Positions 6,294 to 11,813 of a DNA stretch of 15,180 nucleotides are shown here, piece by piece. Source of the stretch: Candidatus Treponema excrementipullorum (GTDB lineage: Bacteria > Spirochaetota > Spirochaetia > Treponematales > Treponemataceae); the NCBI GenBank assembly GCA_018883625.1, contig JAHLFV010000226.1:1-15180 (forward strand), given 5' to 3'. The notes beneath the pieces were generated by a model that was not told where the DNA came from, made no database searches, and worked only from the letters and a program-made list of their open reading frames with translations. The position numbers and the translations under genes are program-made. Within the stretch, counting starts at the first letter, position 1. Every line of letters begins with the position of its first letter.

Positions 6294-7844
6294 TCAGCCT
6301 TTGTTGTCCAAAAAACCTTTCATCAACAAAACAAATTTATGTAACTGCTTATATACATCTACACCTTTGTCTTTTATGGAAAAGTCTGCAAAGTGCTCTA
6401 ACTCTTTCCAATTGATAATAGTCTGAGGATTGGTACTTTCCTTATCTTCCAAAACAAATTTTAGATTCTTTGCCAAAGTTATTAAATCCTGAGTGGCAGA
6501 AATCAATAATCCTCTGGCTTCCGAATTGACATCGTTGAGAATCGTGTGCAAAATATTGGCTGCTTCTTTGTCCCTGTCGCAACGGGCACCGAGATTTTTC
6601 AGTTTCATCGCCAGTTGTGAGGATTCATCTAAAGAATTATCAAAGTCGATTATCTTGTTTGAAGCTTCCAATAAGTTATTATAGGCCTCTGACATGGGAG
6701 CTGCCAGGCTGGAAGATGTCCATTTACCCCGTACCAAAAGCAAATCTGCCAGTTCCCGAACGTCTTTTTTTATGTAATCCAGCAAAAACGCTCTCATGTA
6801 ATTCATGGGTTGATGATAGATATATCCACCCACCTTTTTCCGTTCAAAAAAAGAACTTTGGCTTTCGGTATAGTTTTTCATCCGCTCGATGGAAGTTGTT
6901 CCGAAAATAGATGTTACCAAATTATCGATTTTGTTTGACCGCTGTTGTTGTTTTATTTGACTTAAAGTTTTTTCTGCCTGTTGCTGAATACTTTCTATGT
7001 ATTTTTCTGCAATATGCTCTTGGAAAGATGTTGTTTTAGGCTCATAAACAGGATTCTGCATGATAAGCTTTAACATCATTTCAAAAACATGGTTTACTCT
7101 TATTTCCCGTATCTTATTAACAATTTTATTCCAAGCACCTTTTGAAATTCCTTCTGCACTTTTTATCTGCTTTAGAAGAGTGAACAAATCATTCCATATT
7201 TCAAATTCTGTTACTCCCCATGCTATGTTAATGAATTCTTGTAAATCATCAACAATGTATCGCCCTGTGATGGGCTCAAAGGTAGGGGTAACGGAAAAAT
7301 TATTTTCTTGCAAAGAAGAACAGAATTTTCTTAGTAAGAAGTAGTAGTCGTATTCACAGAAGGCTTTAAAAACCATAAGTTGAGAATACAATGTATCTAT
7401 TCGATTTATAAGATTCGAATCGAATTGTGTGTACAATGAATTGCACCGTTCCCGTACAAGTCCCTGTAATTGATCTAAAGAGGTGGATTTTGCCTCTTCT
7501 ATGATATTATCTTCCCGTAAATTCTCAATTATTTCGATTTGTTTGTCTGAGAGAAGAGCATTAATGACCAGTGTCTTGTATAGGTTTGGATTTTGGTTTC
7601 CCGGAAAATAAATTCGGCAGGGAGATATAGTTTTATATATAGTGAAAAAAAGCCTGGCAAACCCCGGCAGTACTTCTTCAGAAGTATACCGATAGAATTT
7701 ATACTTTGTTTTATTGAGATCCTTATAAATGTTTTTTAACATTCGTTTTTTTTCAAACTCGGGGTCATTGGATTTAAAAATCGAATCAATAAGCCTTTGA
7801 AAAAAATTACCCGTATTTTCTGATTTTTCCTTAGTCTTAGACAT
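6294..7844 (-). CDS. Conserved spirochaetal protein, probably DUF5312 family, function unknown
   Basis: The 516-residue product has no signal peptide or membrane helix and is largely alpha-helical, so it is probably cytoplasmic. The N-terminus is charged, followed by FFQRLIDSIFKSNDPEFEKKR. A Gln-rich, coiled-coil-prone helix lies at about 282-304 (SIQQQAEKTLSQIKQQQ), and a conserved-looking YIYHQPMNYMRAFLLDY around 355-370. I associate this architecture with the Treponema protein group DUF5312, from memory and with moderate confidence. ATG 7844 is chosen: the in-frame TTG at 7880 coincides with the first bases of the -35 box and so cannot be transcribed from that promoter. The message would begin on or next to the ATG. 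It is divergent from nfeD-qmcA. Confidence 0.8.
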   Translation of the reverse strand: MSKTKEKSENTGNFFQRLIDSIFKSNDPEFEKKRMLKNIYKDLNKTKYKFYRYTSEEVLPGFARLFFTIYKTISPCRIYFPGNQNPNLYKTLVINALLSDKQIEIIENLREDNIIEEAKSTSLDQLQGLVRERCNSLYTQFDSNLINRIDTLYSQLMVFKAFCEYDYYFLLRKFCSSLQENNFSVTPTFEPITGRYIVDDLQEFINIAWGVTEFEIWNDLFTLLKQIKSAEGISKGAWNKIVNKIREIRVNHVFEMMLKLIMQNPVYEPKTTSFQEHIAEKYIESIQQQAEKTLSQIKQQQRSNKIDNLVTSIFGTTSIERMKNYTESQSSFFERKKVGGYIYHQPMNYMRAFLLDYIKKDVRELADLLLVRGKWTSSSLAAPMSEAYNNLLEASNKIIDFDNSLDESSQLAMKLKNLGARCDRDKEAANILHTILNDVNSEARGLLISATQDLITLAKNLKFVLEDKESTNPQTIINWKELEHFADFSIKDKGVDVYKQLHKFVLLMKGFLDNKG

Positions 7845-7850
7845 ATCTCT

Positions 7851-7880
7851 ACTATACGATAAGTTATGCCTATGGGTCAA
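7851..7880 (-). promoter_or_regulatory. Predicted leaderless promoter of the DUF5312-like gene
   Basis: On the minus strand: TTGACC (7880-7875), 18-bp spacer, TATAGT (7856-7851), then AGAGAT and the ATG at 7844. The first transcribed base should fall at about 7844, giving a message with essentially no leader. Confidence 0.65.
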
Positions 7881-7953
7881 TACTGTAATAAAAATACAAA
7901 ATGAGTATAAAGCATTGTATTAAATGAAAATAAATTTGTTAAAAATATTTGTA

Positions 7954-7982
7954 TTGACAAATTGACAGGGGAATTTCATAAT
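7954..7982 (+). promoter_or_regulatory. Predicted leaderless promoter of nfeD-qmcA
   Basis: Consensus -35 TTGACA (7954-7959), 17-bp spacer, -10 CATAAT (7977-7982), then GGTCTC and ATG at 7989. A second TTGACA copy lies 8 bp downstream (7962-7967) but has no matching -10. The predicted start coincides with the A of ATG 7989. Confidence 0.6.
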
Positions 7983-7988
7983 GGTCTC

Positions 7989-8441
7989 ATGTTTGAATCT
8001 ATAGTGGCTTACATGCCGTGGATATGGTTTGGTCTTGCCGTGGTTTTTACCCTTATTGAAGTTACAACCTTTAATTTGGTAACTATTTGGTTTGCCTTAG
8101 GCAGTTTGATAATGATTTTTGTGTCATTTCTGCCTATTCCTGTTGGCTGGACGGTACTTATCTTCCTGTGTATTTCCACGCTCATGTTGATTTTTACCCG
8201 TCCTATTGCAGAGAAAAAGTTAAAAATCGGTAAAGCAAAGACAAATACCGATGCTCTGTTGGGAGAAAAAGTCGTTGTAATCAAGCCTTTTTCTGACTTT
8301 GATAAAGGTGAAGTTAAGGTAAAAGGAATATCTTGGAGTGCTCTGGCTGTTAAGGGAGCGTCTTTTCAAGAGGGTGAAAAAGGTATTATAGAAAAAGTAG
8401 AAGGGGTAACTTTGTATATCAAACCCCTGAAAGAGGAGTAA
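7989..8441 (+). CDS. NfeD-like membrane protein (short NfeD, partner of stomatin/QmcA)
   Basis: This 150-residue protein has an N-terminal block of three to four membrane helices (about residues 5-75, including WFGLAVVFTLIEV) and a soluble C-terminal OB-fold-type domain (about 85-150, TDALLGEKVVVIKPF then GISWSALA). This is the short NfeD layout (E. coli YbbK type). The start is taken at ATG 7989. The upstream in-frame TTG (7962) has no Shine-Dalgarno and overlaps a promoter-like hexamer, and the ATG at 7981 is out of frame. No Shine-Dalgarno sits at normal distance from 7989. NfeD proteins are obligate genomic partners of stomatin-type proteins, as here; together they are thought to organise membrane microdomains. 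Confidence 0.85.
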   Translation: MFESIVAYMPWIWFGLAVVFTLIEVTTFNLVTIWFALGSLIMIFVSFLPIPVGWTVLIFLCISTLMLIFTRPIAEKKLKIGKAKTNTDALLGEKVVVIKPFSDFDKGEVKVKGISWSALAVKGASFQEGEKGIIEKVEGVTLYIKPLKEE

Positions 8442-8448
8442 AAAAACG

Positions 8449-9333
8449 ATGTTGTATATTGTTATTGCGGTCTTTATTTTTATTTTGTTGCTTATTGTAA
8501 GAAACATTCGTATTGTCCCCCAATCCAAAGCTGTAATTATTGAAAGATTGGGTGGATATTTGACAACATGGGGTGTCGGTTTACATATAAAGATGCCCTT
8601 GATAGACAGGGTTGCTAAAACGGTTTCTCTTAAGGAAACGGTTCTTGATTTTCCGCCTCAGCCCGTTATCACCCGTGATAATGTTACTATGATGATAGAT
8701 ACCGTTATTTATTTTCAGATAACGGATCCGAAACTGTATACCTATGGGGTAGAAAATCCTTTGAATGCTATAGAAAATCTTTCTGCTACCACTTTGCGAA
8801 ATATTATCGGTGAGTTGGAACTTGACGGAACATTGACCAGTCGTGATTTGATAAATACAAGAATGAGAAGTATTCTTGATGAAGCGACAGATCCTTGGGG
8901 TATAAAGGTAAATCGTGTTGAAGTAAAAAATATTATTCCGCCGGAAGGTATTCAGGAAGCAATGGAAAAGCAGATGAGGGCTGAGCGTGAGCGAAGGGAG
9001 GCCATTCTTATTGCTGAAGGTCAAAAGCAATCTGCTATTCTTGTTGCAGAAGGAAAAAAGGCTGCCATGATTTTGGAGGCTGAAGCTGAAAAAGAGGCTG
9101 CCATCCGCAGAGCAGAAGGTGAGGCGGAAGCTATTTTGGCTGTACAAAAAGCCACGGCAGAGGGATTGGCAAAAATCAAAGAAGTTCAGCTGGATGATGG
9201 TGTTATTCGTCTGCGCAGTTTGGAAGCCTTTGAGAAAGTAGCTAACGGTACGGCAACAAAAATAATTATTCCTTCCGAAATACAAAGCATGGCTGGTGTT
9301 GTAGCCTCTGCCGCAGAATTATTGAAAAACTGA
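8449..9333 (+). CDS. qmcA: Stomatin/band-7 (SPFH) family membrane protein, QmcA/paraslipin type
   Basis: This 294-residue protein has one N-terminal membrane anchor (residues 1-17) and an SPFH/band-7 domain (about 20-180, with VPQSKAVIIERLGGY and NIIGELELDGTLTSRD). An Ala/Glu-rich coiled coil (about 180-240) follows, with repeated AEG units (IAEGQKQ, VAEGKKA, RAEGEAE), then a C-terminal hydrophobic segment. Such proteins oligomerise at the membrane and are linked to microdomain organisation and protease regulation (QmcA with FtsH/HflKC in E. coli). The Shine-Dalgarno GAGGAG (8433-8438) lies inside the last codons of nfeD and the gap is 7 nt, so the two genes are translationally linked. A strong terminator follows. 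Confidence 0.93.
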   Translation: MLYIVIAVFIFILLLIVRNIRIVPQSKAVIIERLGGYLTTWGVGLHIKMPLIDRVAKTVSLKETVLDFPPQPVITRDNVTMMIDTVIYFQITDPKLYTYGVENPLNAIENLSATTLRNIIGELELDGTLTSRDLINTRMRSILDEATDPWGIKVNRVEVKNIIPPEGIQEAMEKQMRAERERREAILIAEGQKQSAILVAEGKKAAMILEAEAEKEAAIRRAEGEAEAILAVQKATAEGLAKIKEVQLDDGVIRLRSLEAFEKVANGTATKIIIPSEIQSMAGVVASAAELLKN

Positions 9334-9354
9334 TATACTTTTATTTTTATAATG

Positions 9355-9390
9355 AGCTTTCCCCATTACTTACCGGGGAAAGCTTTTTTT
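9355..9390 (+). terminator. Rho-independent terminator of nfeD-qmcA
   Basis: Perfect 10-bp stem AGCTTTCCCC (9355-9364) / GGGGAAAGCT (9375-9384) followed by a T-run to 9390. The minus-strand side lacks a T-run, so it terminates mainly the plus-strand operon. I found no clear separate terminator for the chromate-transporter pair. Confidence 0.92.
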
Positions 9391-9428
9391 ATTGGGATCT
9401 GTATAACCTGTTTCTCTTGGATGTATAA

Positions 9429-9989
9429 TTATAAAAACAGAATGCCGAATACAGCCCCCAAAAGGATTACAATAAGGGGATGGAGTTTTGTTTTGAACAA
9501 AATTACCGTAGCCCCAAGGTAAAACAAGGCATTGGGGATCCGAATCAAAGATACAAGATTTTTTGTTTCTTGGAACAGCGGGATATTAAGAACAGACAGA
9601 ATAAAAACCTGTGCCATGGCTACAAGGATCATGCCACTGACGGCAGGTTTCAGACCTCCCATGGCATTTTGAACAATAGGTTTGTCTTTGAAAGCAGGGA
9701 AGTATTTTGCTATTAAAATTATAACAATGAGAGAAGGAAGTACTGTGGCTGCGGTAGTGGCAATACCTCCTCCTACTCCAAAAAGATTGTATCCGATGTA
9801 TGTTGCTAAGTTTATACCAATAGGCCCCGGAGTGGATTCAGATATAGCCAACATATTGTAAAATTCTTCTGCTGAAATCAAACCGCCTTCAACAATAGGC
9901 TTGTACATTATGGTGACCGCTACCAAGCCACCACCTATAGTAAATAAACCAATATAAAAAAATGTAGCCATTAAACCCAATAAAGTCAT
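9429..9989 (-). CDS. Chromate-transporter (CHR) family protein, second half-subunit
   Basis: This 186-residue, highly hydrophobic protein is a single CHR domain. It has FFYIGLFTIGGGLVAV near the N-terminus, then the second CHR signature ESTPGPIGINLATYIGY, then several membrane helices. In classical ChrA (about 400 residues) two such domains are fused; here they are separate overlapping genes (ATGA overlap at 9986-9989), with GGAGAGG as the Shine-Dalgarno within the upstream gene. Family members export chromate in some bacteria, but in most the substrate is unproven and chromate should not be assumed here. Confidence 0.88.
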   Translation of the reverse strand: MTLLGLMATFFYIGLFTIGGGLVAVTIMYKPIVEGGLISAEEFYNMLAISESTPGPIGINLATYIGYNLFGVGGGIATTAATVLPSLIVIILIAKYFPAFKDKPIVQNAMGGLKPAVSGMILVAMAQVFILSVLNIPLFQETKNLVSLIRIPNALFYLGATVILFKTKLHPLIVILLGAVFGILFL

Positions 9990-10570
9990 TTTTTAAAGTC
10001 CTCTCCATTTTCTATCTTATTCTTACTGTTTATATGTGAGTATGCTATTCCTAAAAAAATACTGACTAAAATAATTATGACGGAATGAACGTGAAAGAAA
10101 AACATGGCTATAAACGCAGCAAGATATAATACAACACAAAAAAAATTCTTTACAGTCCGTTTTCCGAAATCCCATACAGATTTGGTTAAAAGGGCCGTTA
10201 CGGCTATATTTATTCCCGATAAAGCTTTTTGTACCCATAGGATTTCGGAAAAATTACTGATAAAAGCAGCTAAAAAAGTTATAATCAACAAAGAAGGTGT
10301 TACAATACTGGCCGTGGCAACTACGGCTCCCAAGGTTTTTTGTTTATTGTATCCTATAAAGGTTGCCACATTAACAGCAATAATACCCGGTGTAGATTGT
10401 CCGATGGTGTAATAATCCAAAAGCTGATCCACCGTAGTCCACTTTTTTTTGTGAACAAGTTCGTGTTCCAAAATAGGTAGCATGGCTGTACCCCCGCCAA
10501 AAGTTACTGCTCCGATCTTAAAAAAGATAAAAATAAGTTGAAATAAATCTGCTGAAACTTGTCGTGCCAT
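9986..10570 (-). CDS. Chromate-transporter (CHR) family protein, first half-subunit
   Basis: This 194-residue membrane protein contains the CHR signatures FKIGAVTFGGGTAMLPIL near the N-terminus and GQSTPGIIAVNVATFIGYN. It is the homologue of the N-terminal half of ChrA and should heterodimerise with the product of the overlapping gene 9429-9989. The start is ATG 10570, giving MARQVSADLFQLIFIFFKIG. The longer frame from TTG 10624 is rejected, because it spans the -35/-10 pair and adds non-family sequence. There is no Shine-Dalgarno before ATG 10570, and the -10 ends 7 nt upstream, so the message is probably leaderless. Confidence 0.9.
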   Translation of the reverse strand: MARQVSADLFQLIFIFFKIGAVTFGGGTAMLPILEHELVHKKKWTTVDQLLDYYTIGQSTPGIIAVNVATFIGYNKQKTLGAVVATASIVTPSLLIITFLAAFISNFSEILWVQKALSGINIAVTALLTKSVWDFGKRTVKNFFCVVLYLAAFIAMFFFHVHSVIIILVSIFLGIAYSHINSKNKIENGEDFKK

Positions 10571-10577
10571 AGTGGGA

Positions 10578-10606
10578 AGTATAACACCCCGGCAAACCTT
10601 GTGCAA
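10578..10606 (-). promoter_or_regulatory. Predicted leaderless promoter of the chromate-transporter pair
   Basis: On the minus strand: TTGCAC (10606-10601), 17-bp spacer, TATACT (10583-10578), then 7 nt (TCCCACT) to the ATG at 10570. The predicted start coincides with the ATG or lies within a base or so of it. Confidence 0.65.
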
Positions 10607-10670
10607 TGAGTTGGTATAGGACAAAATTAGGTTTAAAAGAGACGGAAAATATCTGAAAGGGTAAAAAAAA

Positions 10671-10743
10671 CGCCCCCTGCTGGGCTTGAACCAGCGACAA
10701 ACGGATTAACAGTCCGTTGCTCTACCGACTGAGCTAAGGGAGC
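10671..10743 (-). tRNA. tRNA-Asn (anticodon GTT)
   Basis: A 73-nt cloverleaf. Acceptor GCTCCCT (10743-10737) pairs with AGGGGGC, with one T-G pair, and the discriminator is G (10671). The D-stem is GCTC/GAGC, the anticodon stem ACGGA/TCCGT with loop CTGTTAA, and the T-stem GCTGG/CCAGC with loop TTCAAGC. The anticodon GTT is at 10710-10708. CCA is not encoded (GTTT follows), so it must be added by nucleotidyltransferase. It is transcribed from the strong promoter at 10784-10812. Confidence 0.97.
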
Positions 10744-10745
10744 AT

Positions 10746-10775
10746 TGTTCAGTGTTGCTTTAGCATTGCTGAACA
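10746..10775 (-). other. Hairpin filling the 5' leader of pre-tRNA-Asn
   Basis: TGTTCAG (10746-10752) and CTGAACA (10769-10775) are perfect inverted repeats. With two G-T pairs, one T-T mismatch and the inner TGC/GCA, they form a nearly continuous 13-bp stem with loop TTTA. The hairpin starts about 2 nt after the predicted transcription start (near 10777) and ends 2 nt before the mature tRNA 5' end, so the whole leader is structured. There is no T-run, so it is not a terminator. Confidence 0.7.
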
Positions 10776-10783
10776 CAAGAGAG

Positions 10784-10812
10784 ATACTATACCATGACAG
10801 AAAAAATGTCAA
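10784..10812 (-). promoter_or_regulatory. Strong promoter of tRNA-Asn
   Basis: On the minus strand: consensus TTGACA (10812-10807), 17-bp spacer, TAGTAT (10789-10784), start near 10777. Its -35 is also the 3' arm of the preceding gene's terminator. Confidence 0.8.
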
Positions 10813-10840
10813 TACCTGGCAGTCTTTTTTACTGACATTT
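10801..10840 (-). terminator. Terminator of the 5-FCL gene, overlapping its stop codon and the tRNA promoter
   Basis: On the minus strand: AAATGTCA (10840-10833) pairs perfectly with TGACATTT (10811-10804), followed by more T residues. The loop is 21 nt and the stem is AT-rich, so strength is moderate. The 5' arm lies in the last codons of the gene (stop TAA 10831-10829), and the 3' arm contains the tRNA -35. Confidence 0.55.
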
Positions 10841-11428
10841 ATACAAGTTTGTAGGTGTTAAAAGATATGAGACGGAAATGTCATGACTTTCCTTGGGAAT
10901 AGTATCTTGGATTTGAAAATCAAAACATGCACCTACGGTAATATGGGGTTGGGCTTTTAGAAAATCTATGTGAAGTTGATAATACGTATCGTAAAAGCCT
11001 TTTCCCTTTCCTAACCGGTCTCCTTGCAAAGAAAAAGCCATTCCCGGAAAGAAAAAAAGTAAAAGTTCCGTGAAATTTCTGTAGTCAAAGATTTGCAAAT
11101 TGTCTTTTGGCTCCAGAATACCGTAATACCCGCAGGTAACTTGTTTTTGCCAAGGAATTGAATTGTCTAGTCGATAAAACTCCATGGTGTTTGTGTGAGT
11201 GTTTACTTTCGGAATATATACGGTTTTTCCGTCTTTTATGGATGTTTCTATGATTGGAGTCAGAGATAGTTCTGATTTTAAAGCCACATAAGCTAATATA
11301 TAGGTAGCTTGTTGATAGAAAGGCCAGGAAAATACGTGATCTAGGGTATACAGTGAAGTGTCAGTATTTTGAGTCAATAGGGATTTTATTTTTTTCCTGA
11401 GCTCCTGTTTTTCCGTATGACTATTCAT
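10829..11428 (-). CDS. fau: 5-formyltetrahydrofolate cyclo-ligase
   Basis: This 199-residue cytoplasmic enzyme converts 5-formyltetrahydrofolate to 5,10-methenyltetrahydrofolate using ATP. The N-terminus has the basic helix EKQELRKKIKSLL. The family's nucleotide/folate motif GDRLGKGKGFYD is at 136-147, close to the usual G-x-RLG-x-G-x-GYYD, with Phe for one Tyr. The preceding PGxAFD appears as PGMAFS (Ser133), a mild departure. Length matches the family. ATG 11428 is preceded only by T residues with no Shine-Dalgarno; a GATAAT at 11442-11437 lies 8 nt upstream, hinting at another near-leaderless start, though no good -35 was found. A candidate small RNA lies just upstream on the opposite strand. 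Confidence 0.92.
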   Translation of the reverse strand: MNSHTEKQELRKKIKSLLTQNTDTSLYTLDHVFSWPFYQQATYILAYVALKSELSLTPIIETSIKDGKTVYIPKVNTHTNTMEFYRLDNSIPWQKQVTCGYYGILEPKDNLQIFDYRNFTELLLFFFPGMAFSLQGDRLGKGKGFYDTYYQLHIDFLKAQPHITVGACFDFQIQDTIPKESHDISVSYLLTPTNLYKCQ

Positions 11429-11505
11429 AAAAAAAAATTATCAAAAAAAAGATAAAAAATCCAGTTTTTTGTTAAAGCCCTTTTTTCTGTTACCGATAGT
11501 ATAAG

Positions 11506-11613
11506 TGAGCGGAACACGTAAGGACGGTTACGACATCCAGACGTCTTTGGGTGATCCGTATATGTCTGTTGTAGGTTGCTGGCAGCGCATTTTCTGCTGG
11601 CAGCTTTTTTTTT
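11506..11613 (+). ncRNA. Candidate structured small RNA, unidentified
   Basis: This gene-free region folds, by eye, into an extended hairpin. Stems: AAC (11513-11515)/GTT (11568-11570), ACGTA (11516-11520)/TATGT (11561-11565), ACGG (11524-11527)/CCGT (11556-11559) and CATCCA (11534-11539)/TGGGTG (11548-11553), closed by the loop GACGTCTT. The terminator at 11578-11613 follows. A weak promoter is possible upstream (TTAAAG 11472-11477, 17 bp, GATAGT 11495-11500), giving about 108 nt. No conserved SRP (GGAAGCAG), tmRNA, RNase P or known riboswitch core was seen. Proximity to the 5-FCL gene recalls the 6S RNA-ygfA pairing of other bacteria, but the strand is opposite and no 6S bubble is evident. 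The start is approximate. The rest of 11614-11760 shows nothing I can assign. Confidence 0.45.
11578..11613 (+). terminator. Rho-independent terminator of the candidate small RNA
   Basis: Two copies of GCTGGCAGC (11578-11586, 11596-11604) pair with each other in 8 of 9 positions (central G-G mismatch) around a 9-nt loop, followed by nine T residues (11605-11613). No reading frame precedes it on the plus strand, so it implies a noncoding transcript. It is not positioned to terminate any annotated gene. Confidence 0.75.
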
Positions 11614-11760
11614 AAATTTGTTGTTTTATTTTGATATCATCTTTTATGATACTATCAACGTTTTCCTAGGATGGGAGGATTTTTACAATCTTTTGTTTGT
11701 GACTAAGGTAGTTTTTTTTCATAAAATGTGATTTTTTGTAGAATTATGGAACTTTTTGTG

Positions 11761-11790
11761 TTATCATACTTATCAGTGAGAATGTATAAT
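11761..11790 (+). promoter_or_regulatory. Predicted promoter of the HD-GYP gene
   Basis: TTATCA (11761-11766), 18-bp spacer, consensus TATAAT (11785-11790), start near 11797, followed by GAGG (11805-11808) and ATG 11814. Confidence 0.6.
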
Positions 11791-11813
11791 TACGTTGTAT
11801 CAGTGAGGCGGAC

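Noticed and set aside
7981..8004. A seven-codon frame (MVSCLNL) with AGGGG about 10 nt upstream, overlapping the nfeD start
   Set aside because: Too short and low in information to support a leader peptide; predicted transcription begins downstream of its ATG, so it would not be on the message.
8581..9285. A 234-codon open frame on the minus strand opposite qmcA
   Set aside because: It is fully antisense to a well-supported band-7 gene, has a low-complexity Phe/Cys/Asn-rich product and no family motif; it is a shadow of the AEG/Lys-rich coding strand.
11506..11613. Identification of the candidate small RNA as 6S, SRP RNA or tmRNA
   Set aside because: No SRP GGAAGCAG core, no tRNA-like ends, too short for 6S with no central bubble, and the strand is opposite to the usual ssrS-ygfA arrangement.
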